A DNA stretch of 64,000 nucleotides. Origin: Flavobacterium chungbukense. GTDB lineage: Bacteria; Bacteroidota; Bacteroidia; Flavobacteriales; Flavobacteriaceae. A program made the translations under genes and the position numbers. The notes beneath the pieces were generated by a model. That model was not told the origin of the DNA, did not search any database, and was given only the letters and a program-made list of their open reading frames with translations. Below, piece after piece: positions 1-8,874 of the stretch (positions are counted from its first letter, which is position 1; the number at the start of each line of letters is the position of its first letter). Location: NCBI RefSeq assembly GCF_020805785.1, contig NZ_JAJGZV010000008.1:62001-126000 (forward strand), in the 5' to 3' direction.

Positions 1-255
1 AATCTTTCTGAAGGTGGAGATTGTCTTTGCCCAGTCTGTTTCAAAGAAGCCTGCGAAGATAAAATCGATGCTTACACTGAAACTATTACTCCATTAAATG
101 CTCCTAAAAATAAAGCGATATCTTTACCCAAAACAGAAAAACTAATAGAAGGAATTGACTATTATTTAGAAAATGGCAACATGGTTTTTAAAACATGGTA
201 TCATCTCAAAAGAGGAACTTGCTGCGGAAACGATTGCCGACATTGCCCGTATTAA
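1..255 (+). CDS. Cys-rich CWC / DUF5522-like protein, C-terminal part
   Basis: The reading frame is open from the first base to the TAA at 253-255, so the start lies outside the window. The visible 84 residues begin with a CLCPVC pair of cysteine knuckles, as at the end of the Cys-rich CWC family, and finish with a GTCCGNDCRHCPY tail, the hallmark of DUF5522. The clustered cysteines suggest metal binding, but no function is established for these families. It lies about 70 bases upstream of cobU on the same strand; whether the two are co-transcribed cannot be decided from the AT-rich gap. Confidence 0.75.
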   Translation, partial: NLSEGGDCLCPVCFKEACEDKIDAYTETITPLNAPKNKAISLPKTEKLIEGIDYYLENGNMVFKTWYHLKRGTCCGNDCRHCPY

Positions 256-328
256 TTGTTAATTATAAATTGTTAGTTGTTAATTATTAACTTGGCTGAC
301 ACAATTTAATACTTAATAACAAATTAAT

Positions 329-835
329 ATGCTTTATTTAATAACCGGCGGCGAACGTTCTGGAAAAAGCAGTTATGCTCAAAAAATTGCTTTAGAACTT
401 TCCAATTCTCCATTGTATGTTGCAACGGCTCGAAAATGGGATTCGGATTTTCAGAGTAGAATTGATCGTCACCAAAACGAACGCGACGAACGCTGGACCA
501 ATATCGAAGAAGAAAAATATTTAAGCAAAATTGATTTTACCGAAAAAACAGCTTTAATTGACTGCGTTACACTTTGGCTTACCAACTTTTTTGTGGATAA
601 TAAGAATGATGTTGCTTTAAGTCTGGAAGAAGCTAAAAAAGAATTTCTTTCTATTGCCAATCAAAAAAACACCAACATTATTATTGTAACAAACGAAATC
701 GGAATGGGCGTTCATGCCGAAACTCATATCGGGAGAAAATTTGTTGAACTGCAAGGTTGGATGAATCAATTTCTTGCTGAAAATGCCAATGAAGTTGTTT
801 TGATGGTTTCAGGAATTCCAGTTAAAATCAAATAA
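329..835 (+). CDS. cobU: Bifunctional adenosylcobinamide kinase / adenosylcobinamide-phosphate guanylyltransferase
   Basis: This enzyme phosphorylates adenosylcobinamide and then transfers GMP to it, giving adenosylcobinamide-GDP for nucleotide-loop assembly of cobalamin. The P-loop GGERSGKS lies at residues 7-14. The RIDRHQ segment carries His48, which aligns with the histidine that is guanylylated in enteric CobU. The conserved NEIGMGVHAETHIGRKF stretch is near residue 120. At 168 residues it is close to the normal family length (about 180). It is the first recognisable gene of a cobU, bluB-cobT, cobS, cobC run on the plus strand. The start is the only nearby ATG and directly precedes MLYLITGGERSGKS, so it is secure. 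Confidence 0.95.
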   Translation: MLYLITGGERSGKSSYAQKIALELSNSPLYVATARKWDSDFQSRIDRHQNERDERWTNIEEEKYLSKIDFTEKTALIDCVTLWLTNFFVDNKNDVALSLEEAKKEFLSIANQKNTNIIIVTNEIGMGVHAETHIGRKFVELQGWMNQFLAENANEVVLMVSGIPVKIK

Positions 836-850
836 AAATATCCAAATTCT

Positions 851-896
851 AAATTCCAAATTCCAAAACTATACTAAGCTTTGGAATTTGGAATTT
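851..896. repeat. 17-bp perfect inverted repeat between cobU and bluB-cobT
   Basis: The arms at 851-867 and 880-896 are perfect reverse complements around a 12-base loop. They are built from the ATTCCAA/TTGGAAT motif, which also appears near 15320 and near 16150. The right arm runs into a short T tract, so it could act as a weak terminator or a processing site inside the cob operon. Confidence 0.7.
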
Positions 897-952
897 TCTT
901 TTTTTAGAGTTTGACCTTGGAATTTGGTATTTAAAAATTGTAATTTTATAGC

Positions 953-2632
953 ATGAGCAATCTAGACGATATATTAAAATCACGCCGTGACACCCGACAC
1001 TTTACAGCCGATGAAGTTCCTGATGAAGTAATTCAAAAAGCTTTGCAGGCTGGACATTGGGCACCTTCAGTTGGGTTGACCGATGCTACAAGATATTATC
1101 TCATTAAATCTAATGAAGTTAAAAATTCAATTAAAGAGCTGTTTTTAGATTACAACAAAAAAGCAGCTGAGCTTACCGACAACGAAGAACAAAAAAAACT
1201 TTATAATTCGCTTAAACTTGAAGCCATTGAAGAAGCGCCAATTGGACTTATAATTGCTTATGATCGCTCGGTTTTAAATCAATTTACAATTGGGACAATT
1301 GGCAGCAATGAAGCGGTGAAATTCAGTTCGGTTTGTTCGGCACAAAACATCTGGCTTTCGCTGACAGAACAAGGTTACGGAATGGGCTGGGTTTCTATTT
1401 TAAATTATTATCAGTTTAAAAAAATCCTAGATTTACCCGAAAATATAGAACCGCTTGGTTATTTCTGTATCGGAAAACCGGCTACCAATTATAACAATCA
1501 GCCGATGTTGCAGCAATTGCATTGGAAACAAAAATCGGAAGCTCCAATTTGTACTGAAATCAATGAAATCCATAAAATAGACATTCCCGATTCTGAATTA
1601 AAATCAAAAAATGAAACCGAAGACCAACACGACTTCTGCAAATTGCTGCAAGAAAAAATAGATTCCAAAACAAAACCTGTTGGTTCATTGGGAACTTTAG
1701 AAACTTTGGCTTTTCAAATGGCAAATGTTTTGGAAACTTTAAATCCGAAAATAGAAAAGCCCAATATTGTGGTCTTTGCAGCCGATCATGGAATTGCAAA
1801 TCATGGCGTAAGTGATTATCCGCAAGATGTTACGCGACAAATGGTGACTAATTTCTTGGAAAATGGAGCAGCAATAAACGTTTTCTGCAATCAAAATAAT
1901 ATAGAATTATCCATTGTTGATTCTGGGGTTAATTATGATTTTGCTACCAATACAAAATTGATTGATGCTAAAATTGCGAAAGGGACACAATCTTTTCTTC
2001 ACCTTCCCGCAATGAGCGAAACCGAAGTACAATTGTGTTTGGGTAAAGGAAAATCTATTGTTGAAACTATTGCAAAATCAGGTTCAAACTGTATTGGTTT
2101 TGGCGAAATGGGAATTGGAAATACTTCTACAGCTTCTGTTTTGATGAGTCTTTTAACTGGTTTTTCGATTGAAGAATGTATCGGAAAAGGAACGGGAGTT
2201 TCTGACGAAAAATTAATTCAAAAAAATAATATTCTAAAAAAAGCACTCGAAAATTATTCTGGTCAAACCGATTTAATTTCGCAGCTTTCCTATTTCGGAG
2301 GTTTTGAAATTATCCAAATGGCGGGCGGAATGTTAGCTGCTTTTGAAAACAAAATGCTGATTTTAGTTGATGGCTTTATTTGTACTACAGCTTTTTTAAT
2401 TGCTTTTAAAATCAATCCGAGCATAAAACAAAATGCAATTTTCTGTCATTGTTCTGCTGAAAAAGCACATCAGAAATTATTAGAATATTTAGATGTCAAA
2501 CCAATTTTAAATTTAGATTTGCGCTTGGGCGAAGGAACTGGTTGCGCAATTACTTTTCCAATTTTAAAATCGGCGGAGGCTTTTTTGAATGAAATGGCAA
2601 GTTTTGAAAGTGCGGGAATAAGTCGAAAGTAA
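953..2632 (+). CDS. bluB-cobT: Fused 5,6-dimethylbenzimidazole synthase (BluB) and nicotinate-nucleotide:DMB phosphoribosyltransferase (CobT)
   Basis: A 559-residue fusion. Residues about 5-205 are a nitroreductase-fold BluB domain, which breaks down reduced FMN to 5,6-dimethylbenzimidazole; RRDTRHF near residue 11 and HWAPSVG near 35 are typical of BluB. Where many BluB proteins have a QPW-like triplet after SVG, this one has TDATRY. Residues about 225-555 are CobT, which attaches ribose phosphate to DMB; visible motifs are KPVGSLG, FAADHGI, GIGNTSTAS, GKGTGVSD and a C-terminal GEGTG whose Glu (about residue 527) matches the CobT catalytic base. Residues about 205-225 form a polar linker. 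The fusion makes the lower ligand and activates it in one polypeptide, between cobU and cobS. There is no internal start that would suggest two separate genes. Confidence 0.93.
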   Translation: MSNLDDILKSRRDTRHFTADEVPDEVIQKALQAGHWAPSVGLTDATRYYLIKSNEVKNSIKELFLDYNKKAAELTDNEEQKKLYNSLKLEAIEEAPIGLIIAYDRSVLNQFTIGTIGSNEAVKFSSVCSAQNIWLSLTEQGYGMGWVSILNYYQFKKILDLPENIEPLGYFCIGKPATNYNNQPMLQQLHWKQKSEAPICTEINEIHKIDIPDSELKSKNETEDQHDFCKLLQEKIDSKTKPVGSLGTLETLAFQMANVLETLNPKIEKPNIVVFAADHGIANHGVSDYPQDVTRQMVTNFLENGAAINVFCNQNNIELSIVDSGVNYDFATNTKLIDAKIAKGTQSFLHLPAMSETEVQLCLGKGKSIVETIAKSGSNCIGFGEMGIGNTSTASVLMSLLTGFSIEECIGKGTGVSDEKLIQKNNILKKALENYSGQTDLISQLSYFGGFEIIQMAGGMLAAFENKMLILVDGFICTTAFLIAFKINPSIKQNAIFCHCSAEKAHQKLLEYLDVKPILNLDLRLGEGTGCAITFPILKSAEAFLNEMASFESAGISRK

Positions 2633-2640
2633 GCTCTCTA

Positions 2641-2748
2641 TTTGTCATTTCGACTGAAAGGAGAAATCACACGCGGGATTCGACAAAGATTGTCGACGTT
2701 ATGTTCGGAGTTTCTAGTGTGATTTCTCCTTTCAGTCGAAATGACAAA
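2641..2748. repeat. Intergenic palindromic element, 32-bp perfect arms
   Basis: The arms 2641-2672 and 2717-2748 are perfect inverted repeats containing the TTTCGACTGAAAGGAGAAAT core and separated by 44 bases that start with GCGGGATTCGAC. A sister copy with the same arm core and the same loop opening lies at 51864-51966, and a one-arm remnant lies near 16054-16080. The element separates bluB-cobT from cobS and may form a large RNA hairpin in the transcript. Confidence 0.85.
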
Positions 2749-2772
2749 ACTCAACTAAAAATAAATTTCTAA

Positions 2773-3570
2773 ATGAAAAAAGAACTACATATTTTCTTCA
2801 CTTGCTTAATGTTCTACACCAGAATTCCATGTCCCAAAAACATAACACATCATCCAGATTATTTAAATAAAGCCACAAGATATTTTCCTTTTATCGGATG
2901 GATTGTTGGAAGTATTTCTTTTTTGGCATTTTATATTTTCTCACTTTTTCTTTCTACAGAAATTGCTGTTATTTTCTCAATTGTCATTTCAGTTTTAACA
3001 ACTGGCGCTTTTCATGAAGACGGTTTTGCAGATGTCTGTGATGGTTTTGGCGGAGGCTGGACCAAAGAAAAAATCTTGATGATAATGAAAGACAGTGCCA
3101 TAGGTGCTTATGGAGCAATTGGATTGGTTTTGCTTTTTTTATTAAAATTCAGATTGCTTTCAGAATCTATTTTGTTATTTCATGTTCATGATTCGATGGC
3201 AGTCTTTAAAACATTTCTCCTATTTATTTCTGCGCATTCCTTAAGTAGATTGGCAGCAATCAGTATTATTTTTACCCATGAATATTCTCGCGAAGATGCT
3301 TCAAGCAAAAGCAAACCAATTGCCAAACAATTTAGCTGGAAAGAAGTTTTCGGATCTTTCTTTTTTGGTCTAGTACCTTTAATTGTATTTTCACTTTTTG
3401 ATTTTAGATTAATTCTAGCCGTAATTCCTGTTTTTATTACACGATATTTCTTAGCAAGATATTTTCAAAAATGGATTGATGGCTATACCGGAGATTGTCT
3501 TGGTGCAACACAACAAGTCTGTGAAGTTATATTCTACCTAAGTATTTTATTTTTATGGAAATTTATCTAG
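2773..3570 (+). CDS. cobS: Adenosylcobinamide-GDP ribazoletransferase (cobalamin synthase)
   Basis: This integral membrane enzyme joins adenosylcobinamide-GDP to alpha-ribazole(-phosphate), the last assembly step of cobalamin. The family signature GAFHEDGFADVCDGFGGG is at residues about 77-94, followed by MKDSAIGAYGAIGL. Several hydrophobic helices fit the membrane location. The length of 265 residues is usual. The gene overlaps cobC by 16 bases, which indicates translational coupling, and it follows the large hairpin element at 2641-2748. Confidence 0.95.
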   Translation: MKKELHIFFTCLMFYTRIPCPKNITHHPDYLNKATRYFPFIGWIVGSISFLAFYIFSLFLSTEIAVIFSIVISVLTTGAFHEDGFADVCDGFGGGWTKEKILMIMKDSAIGAYGAIGLVLLFLLKFRLLSESILLFHVHDSMAVFKTFLLFISAHSLSRLAAISIIFTHEYSREDASSKSKPIAKQFSWKEVFGSFFFGLVPLIVFSLFDFRLILAVIPVFITRYFLARYFQKWIDGYTGDCLGATQQVCEVIFYLSILFLWKFI

Positions 3571-4088
3571 TTCGTCATACCGAAACCATTTGCGAAAAAG
3601 GAATCTGTTACGGACAATCGGACGTAAATATTGCGGAACCTTTTGATGAAATTTTTAATAGAATTGTTTCCGAATTACCAGAAGAAGCTTTGATTTTCTC
3701 GAGTCCTTTAAAACGTTGTGTCATTCTAGCAAAACACATTCAGCAAAACATAAAAGTTATTTCTTATCAAGAAGACGAACGTTTAAAAGAAATGAATTTT
3801 GGAGATTGGGAATTGAAAAACTGGAACGAAATTCCGAACGAAGAACTCAATCCTTGGATGGAAGATTTTGTAAATATTAGCGCTTTAAATGGTGAATCTT
3901 TTATAGAACTTCATGAAAGAGTTGGTGATTTTTTAGCTAATGAAATTTCAAAAATAAAAAAAACCATTATTATCGTTGCTCATGCAGGAATAATTAGAAG
4001 CATTTTATGTCATCAAACCTCACTTCCTTTAAAAGATGCATTTAATAATAAAGTCGATTTTGGAGAAGTCATCAGAATTGAATTATAA
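3555..4088 (+). CDS. cobC: Alpha-ribazole phosphatase, histidine phosphatase family
   Basis: A phosphoglycerate-mutase-like enzyme that removes the phosphate from alpha-ribazole-5'-phosphate or from adenosylcobalamin-5'-phosphate. The catalytic RHT motif is in YLVRHTET at the N-terminus, with the supporting FSSPLKRC, LKEMNFGDWE and VAHAGIIRSIL motifs further on. The length is 177 residues. The substrate is inferred from position: it starts inside the 3' end of cobS and closes the nucleotide-loop gene run. Confidence 0.88.
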   Translation: MEIYLVRHTETICEKGICYGQSDVNIAEPFDEIFNRIVSELPEEALIFSSPLKRCVILAKHIQQNIKVISYQEDERLKEMNFGDWELKNWNEIPNEELNPWMEDFVNISALNGESFIELHERVGDFLANEISKIKKTIIIVAHAGIIRSILCHQTSLPLKDAFNNKVDFGEVIRIEL

Positions 4089-4132
4089 ATTTTCAGTTTG
4101 TTTGATTATTAAGCCTTAAAAGTGAAACAAAT

Positions 4133-4164
4133 TTGAATATTCAATATTTTTAACTTTATCTTTG
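4133..4164 (+). promoter_or_regulatory. Promoter of the riboswitch-btuB-btuG unit
   Basis: TTG at 4133-4135 and TATCTTTG at 4157-4164 match the Bacteroidota -33/-7 consensus TTG/TAnnTTTG with a 21-base spacer. Transcription would start just upstream of the cobalamin aptamer. Confidence 0.65.
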
Positions 4165-4167
4165 CAG

Positions 4168-4350
4168 CAAATTAAGGTTGTGTTTAAATAAACACATTAA
4201 AAGGGAATCAAGTCATTTCTTGAGCTGTACCCGCAACTGTAAGCTAAGTTCTAAAACGAATGCTTGTTGTAAACTGCAAAACCACTGTCCCGCCATGCGG
4301 GACGGGAAGGTAAACAACAAGACGCAAGCCAGGAGACCTGCCTTTGTAAC
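4168..4350 (+). promoter_or_regulatory. Cobalamin (adenosylcobalamin) riboswitch
   Basis: The B12 box AAGCCAGGAGACCTGCC lies at 4326-4342. Upstream are the conserved AAAGGGAA element near 4200, the ACCCGCAACTGTAAG core near 4229 and a CCACTG...GGGAAGG segment at 4282-4310. In the variable stem of that last segment sits GTCCCGCCATGCGGGAC, a palindrome of a kind seen elsewhere in the window. The ATG of the receptor gene is about 45 bases beyond the B12 box, so B12 binding should switch off uptake. Whether it acts on transcription or translation is not clear; I see no strong terminator before the ATG. Confidence 0.93.
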
Positions 4351-4386
4351 TAATATCGAGCTCTCGGGAAAAAGAGTGTAGAAATT

Positions 4387-6222
4387 ATGACTATAAAACT
4401 AAGGTTTGCTTTTTGTTTACTTTTGTTGTGCCAGAGTATTTTGGCGCAAAACGATTCTATTAATAAACTGAAAGAAGTTGTTGTTTCTGACAATAATCTT
4501 AAGAATTTCTCTAATACGCAGTCTATACAAAGGTTAAGCGATTCCATCATAAGCAAAAACCAATCCTCACTAACTTCTCTTTTAAATTATAATACTGTAA
4601 TCTATTTTAAAGAAAATGGATTAGGAATGACTTCTTCGCCTTCGTTTAGAGGAACTACTTCTCAACAGACTGTAGTAGTCTGGAATGGAATAAATATCAA
4701 CTCTCAGTTATTAGGACAAGCAGATTTCAATACTATTTCAACACGAGGATTCAATTCTATAGATGTAAAAGCAGGCGGCGGAAGTGTTGTTTACGGAAGC
4801 GGTGCAATTGGAGGAACAATCCATTTAAATAATGATTTGAAATTTACAGATACATTCAAAAATGACTTTCAAATTTATTACGGAGAATTCAATACTTTAA
4901 GTGCAATTTATGGAATCACCGCAGCAACCAAAAAATGGAGTTTTGATGCCAGTTTTACTAGAAATAGCTCTGACAACGATTTCAAATTTGTTGGCCAAGA
5001 AGTTTGGAATAAAAACGGACAATACTACAACAATACATTGGATGCAGCGATTGGCTACAAGATAAATGACAAAAATAGCATCAAATTTTATAGTGAAATA
5101 TATGATGGCGAACGTCACTTTTCTCTAACATCGCCAAATGCAACCAAAACAAAATACCAAGATTACAACACTCGTAATTTATTAACGTGGAGTAGTTCTT
5201 TTAGCAGTTTCAATTCAAATGTGAGACTTGCTTACATAACAGAACATTACAATTATTTTGAAGACATCAATCTAGACGGATATACTTCTGGTGGAGTAAA
5301 AAGTTTCATCGGAAAATATGATCTTGATTACACGATCTCTTCTACTATGAAGATAAGCACCATTTTAGATTACACAAAAAATGATGGACAGGGTTCTGGC
5401 ATTGGCAAAAGTACGCGTCAAATTGGTGGCGCAAGTTTATTATGGAAACATTCGCTTACAGAAAAATGGAATTATGAAATGAGCGCCAGAAAAGAAGTTT
5501 CAGATGTTTACAAAAGTCCTGTTCTTTTTTCTGTTGGTTCACGCTATAATTTTTCAGATTTCTACAAGCTTAAATTTAACTTCTCGAGAAATTTCAGAAT
5601 TCCAACCTTTAATGATTTGTATTGGGAAGGAAGCGGAAATCCGGATTTAAAACCAGAAAGTTCGTTTCAAGCAGAAATTGGAAATGAATTTACTTATAAA
5701 GATTTTCGAATGACCGTTACGGCATACGGAATGAAGATTAAAGACATGATTCGTTGGCTGCCAAACAACAACGGAAATTGGTCTCCAGAAAATACCGACA
5801 GAGTTACTATTTATGGTGCTGAAGCACTTTTAGGATGGAAAAAAAGTTTTGGCAAAAACACCTTCGATTTTAGCGGCACTTATGCCTACAACGTTTCATT
5901 AGACGACAGAACAGATAAACAACTTTTTTACGTGCCTTATCATAAACTAACTGGCTCTTTATCCTACTATTACAAAAAACTTTCTGCCTATTACCAAATT
6001 ATGTATACAGGCGAAATTTTTACAACATCAGATAATAATCCAAAATACATACTTGACGCTTACAATGTTTCAAACGTTGGCGTGGATTACAATTTTAGCA
6101 AGAAAAACATTTTCAAATTAGGCGTTAAAGCTGCTAACCTTTGGAATGAAAAATACGAAGCTCTCCCTAGCCGATTTATGCCTGGGAGGAATTTAACTAT
6201 TTATTTAAACCTTAATTATTAA
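4387..6222 (+). CDS. btuB: TonB-dependent outer-membrane receptor, BtuB-like (vitamin B12 uptake)
   Basis: This 611-residue protein has a signal peptide ending at SILAQ, a TonB-box-like EVVVSDN, a plug domain (FRGTTSQQTVVVWNGI, then GGGSVVYGSGAIGGTIHL) and a beta-barrel ending in the aromatic-tipped strand LTIYLNLNY. It lacks the N-terminal carboxypeptidase-regulatory domain of SusC-type receptors, and its size is BtuB-like. The substrate is assigned from context: it sits directly behind a cobalamin riboswitch, downstream of cob genes, and 4 bases before a BtuG-like lipoprotein. The inner-membrane BtuFCD system is not in the window. Confidence 0.9.
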   Translation: MTIKLRFAFCLLLLCQSILAQNDSINKLKEVVVSDNNLKNFSNTQSIQRLSDSIISKNQSSLTSLLNYNTVIYFKENGLGMTSSPSFRGTTSQQTVVVWNGININSQLLGQADFNTISTRGFNSIDVKAGGGSVVYGSGAIGGTIHLNNDLKFTDTFKNDFQIYYGEFNTLSAIYGITAATKKWSFDASFTRNSSDNDFKFVGQEVWNKNGQYYNNTLDAAIGYKINDKNSIKFYSEIYDGERHFSLTSPNATKTKYQDYNTRNLLTWSSSFSSFNSNVRLAYITEHYNYFEDINLDGYTSGGVKSFIGKYDLDYTISSTMKISTILDYTKNDGQGSGIGKSTRQIGGASLLWKHSLTEKWNYEMSARKEVSDVYKSPVLFSVGSRYNFSDFYKLKFNFSRNFRIPTFNDLYWEGSGNPDLKPESSFQAEIGNEFTYKDFRMTVTAYGMKIKDMIRWLPNNNGNWSPENTDRVTIYGAEALLGWKKSFGKNTFDFSGTYAYNVSLDDRTDKQLFYVPYHKLTGSLSYYYKKLSAYYQIMYTGEIFTTSDNNPKYILDAYNVSNVGVDYNFSKKNIFKLGVKAANLWNEKYEALPSRFMPGRNLTIYLNLNY

Positions 6223-6226
6223 AAAC

Positions 6227-7258
6227 ATGAAATTAAAAAATCTTTATTTAGGAATTATTGCCTCTGCATTTTTATTTGCTTCTTGTAGCAGCGATAATGA
6301 TGACAACGACGTTGCGTTAGGTGTTTATGACAATGGTGTGCTTATTTTAAATGAAGGAAATTTTGGAACTCCTAATGGATCAGTTTCTTACGTTTCGAAT
6401 GATTTGGCTACTTTTCAAAATGATATTTTCAAATTGGTTAATACTCCAATGGTTTTAGGAGATGTTGCTCAATCAATGTCTTTTAGCAATGAAAAAGCTT
6501 TCATTGTAGTAAACAATTCTAACGAAGTGGAAGTAGTAAACCGTTATACTTTTAAAAGTCTTGGTACAATTACTGAAAAACTTCAAAATCCACGTTACAG
6601 TGTGGTTGTAAATGACAAATTGTATGTAACAAATTCAATTTCTCAAGCTGTTACCGTTTATGATGCAAAAACTTATGCTTACATAACTTCAATTGCATTA
6701 GGAAAAACTGCTGAAAAAATTATTACTGCAAACGGAAAAATTTATGTAACAAATGCAGCTTACGGAAACGGAAGTGAAGTTACTGTTATTAGCCCTTCAG
6801 CAAATGCTGTGACTAAAACCATCACATTAGAAAATGGTATTAATTCGATTGAAGAAAACAATGGAACTGTTTATGTATTAGCAGGAACTAGCGCTAAAAG
6901 TAAATTATTTAAAATTAATACTTCTACCGATACTGCAACATCTTTCGAATCGACTACAGTAAAAAATGCTATAAACATGGACATTGACGGAGATAAAATC
7001 TATTATACTCAAGGAACTGGTGTTTACGAAATGAACTTATCTGCAACAGCATTTTCAGACAAAGCTTTATTCTCTGTAAAAGACAGCAGCTGGTCTACTT
7101 TTTATGGTTTTGGTGTAATCGATGGCAGAATTTATTCTGGTGATGCAAACGCATTTACTTCAGACGGAACGGTTACTGTATACTCTTCTACTGGAACAGT
7201 ATTAAAAACATTAACTGTTGGCGTAGGACCAAATGGTTTTTATTCTAACAATAATTAG
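6227..7258 (+). CDS. Surface beta-propeller lipoprotein, BtuG-like (DUF5074/YncE-type)
   Basis: A 343-residue lipoprotein: signal peptide with lipobox FASC (Cys20), followed by SSDNDDND, an acidic stretch resembling the lipoprotein surface-export signal of Bacteroidota. The rest is repeated propeller blades of the YncE type (for example YVTNSISQAVTVYDAKTYAY and IYVTNAAYGNGSEVTVI). In Bacteroides the surface propeller BtuG binds B12 tightly and hands it to BtuB; here the gene follows btuB by 4 bases in the same riboswitch-controlled unit. The B12-binding role is therefore inferred from family and neighbourhood, not from specific residues. Confidence 0.8.
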   Translation: MKLKNLYLGIIASAFLFASCSSDNDDNDVALGVYDNGVLILNEGNFGTPNGSVSYVSNDLATFQNDIFKLVNTPMVLGDVAQSMSFSNEKAFIVVNNSNEVEVVNRYTFKSLGTITEKLQNPRYSVVVNDKLYVTNSISQAVTVYDAKTYAYITSIALGKTAEKIITANGKIYVTNAAYGNGSEVTVISPSANAVTKTITLENGINSIEENNGTVYVLAGTSAKSKLFKINTSTDTATSFESTTVKNAINMDIDGDKIYYTQGTGVYEMNLSATAFSDKALFSVKDSSWSTFYGFGVIDGRIYSGDANAFTSDGTVTVYSSTGTVLKTLTVGVGPNGFYSNNN

Positions 7259-7277
7259 AATTTATTTTTTTGGAATA

Positions 7278-7310
7278 AAAAAGGCTTTCATTTCTGAAAG
7301 CCTTTTTTTT
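7278..7310. terminator. Bidirectional terminator between btuG-like gene and S41 peptidase
   Basis: The stem AAAGGCTTTCA/TGAAAGCCTTT has a TTTC loop, a T8 tract on the plus side and an A tract on the other, serving two convergent genes. Confidence 0.85.
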
Positions 7311-7324
7311 ATATCTAAATTTTC

Positions 7325-8770
7325 TTAAAATGCTTTTGGAGCAGTTTTAAGATACATTCCGTGTCTTAATCCGTTTAAGATTTTAGAATCTGTTACATAA
7401 GGACGTAAAGGCTCAGAATCTGTTTGGATTTTCTTAGCAGCATTTCCAGTAATTTTCGAAATTGCATTACTAAGCAAAGGTTCTGTAGTTTCTCCTAAAA
7501 CACCATAATTAAGAACCGATTCATATTGTTGGTAAGTTGGCACTAAACCTTGCGTATAATCTCCAAAATTAGCAGAATTTGTAATTTTAAGAACCAAAGG
7601 TTGCATCGCATATTTATGATTTGGATTGATTCCTTTTTTCGTTGTCAACGTTTCTGAATCATAAACTGTAAATGATCCAACATTTTTTCCAACTGTAGTT
7701 TCTCCGATTTGAACAACATTAATGTACGGTTTTAATCCGTTAATGATTAATTCACTTGCAGAAGCTGTACTTGCAGTTGTAATAACGTAAACAGTTGTCA
7801 TATTCAAGCTGTTTAAATTTTTAACAAATCTTACATTTAAATCTTCCAAATCAGCTGTACTAAGACCTTGCATTTGTTTGCTATTGAAAGTCATTTTTGA
7901 GAAGATTTGCGTATCGAATTGTCCCGTAATCATACTAGCCAATTTCGCAGATGTTGCAATAGATCCTCCTCCATTGTAACGAAGATCTAAAATGAAATCT
8001 GTAACTCCTTGTCCTTTTAATGTACCAAAAGCTTGATTCAATCTATCGTCATATTCAGAATAGAAACCGTTGTACATTAAATAACCAATTTTATGACTTC
8101 CAGAAGTGATTACTTTATTGATAAAAATTGGATTTTCTTCTAAAACTGTTTTCGTTAAAGTAACCGATTTTCCATTCGAAACAAATGCGCTTCCATTGTA
8201 ATCAGCTAGATTTAAGGTGTAACTATCTTTACCTATTAATTCTTGATAATTAGAAACAGTAAGTTTGGTTCCGTTAATGCTGGTAAACAAATCCCCACGT
8301 TTGATTGCTTTAGTTGAAGCATCTGAATTTGGAATAATATATCGAACGTAACCCACCAAATCATTTGATCCGGAAGCCACTCGGCTTAATCTGAAATCAA
8401 CACCATTATTTTTTGAAATTCCGCTTAATTCTTGTTCTAAAACGGTATAATCGTCGACAATCCAGCTAAAACGGTCAATTGCATCTCCGTTTGGATATTT
8501 ACTTTCTGGTTTATTCAATAAATCTTCAAATAAATCTTCTGGTTTTGCATAACCTTTTAAGAAATTATTAAAGTCATTTTCAGTTGCAAAACGATTGTCT
8601 GCTAAATTTGGAACATCTGCCTGCCATAAATAAACTTCGTTTAGTCCTTTCCAGATAAAACTATTAATCTGTACATCTGCTGGCGCGGCAACATCGTCAT
8701 TATCCTCACATGACTGTAAAGAAAAAGCGAATAAAAAAAGAAAAAGAGCACTCTTTAAAATTGTTTTCAT
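7325..8770 (-). CDS. S41 family C-terminal processing peptidase, lipoprotein
   Basis: This 481-residue lipoprotein has the lipobox LQSC (Cys21) followed by the acidic EDNDD, which suggests the outer membrane or cell surface. A PDZ-like region is around residues 110-200 (GDLFTSINGTKLTVSNYQEL). The S41 catalytic core follows, with ILDLRYNGGG, STASASELI carrying the nucleophile Ser, and VGKNVGS carrying the general-base Lys. It is related to the Bacteroidota carboxyl-terminal proteases found as free-standing lipoproteins. Its substrate is unknown. It converges on the B12 operon and diverges from the ECF sigma operon, and appears to be monocistronic. Confidence 0.88.
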   Translation of the reverse strand: MKTILKSALFLFLFAFSLQSCEDNDDVAAPADVQINSFIWKGLNEVYLWQADVPNLADNRFATENDFNNFLKGYAKPEDLFEDLLNKPESKYPNGDAIDRFSWIVDDYTVLEQELSGISKNNGVDFRLSRVASGSNDLVGYVRYIIPNSDASTKAIKRGDLFTSINGTKLTVSNYQELIGKDSYTLNLADYNGSAFVSNGKSVTLTKTVLEENPIFINKVITSGSHKIGYLMYNGFYSEYDDRLNQAFGTLKGQGVTDFILDLRYNGGGSIATSAKLASMITGQFDTQIFSKMTFNSKQMQGLSTADLEDLNVRFVKNLNSLNMTTVYVITTASTASASELIINGLKPYINVVQIGETTVGKNVGSFTVYDSETLTTKKGINPNHKYAMQPLVLKITNSANFGDYTQGLVPTYQQYESVLNYGVLGETTEPLLSNAISKITGNAAKKIQTDSEPLRPYVTDSKILNGLRHGMYLKTAPKAF

Positions 8771-8874
8771 ATCATTTAAGTATCTTAGTAGTATACTGTA
8801 AAAGTAGCATCTTTAGTATTAGCTTGGTCACAAAAGCAGTATTTTTTTTACATATAAAAAAAAATATTTTTTTG

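Noticed and set aside
4178..4381. 67-codon open frame across the cobalamin riboswitch
   Set aside because: It coincides with the aptamer and B12 box; the translated sequence has no protein-like features, and the conserved bases are explained by the RNA.
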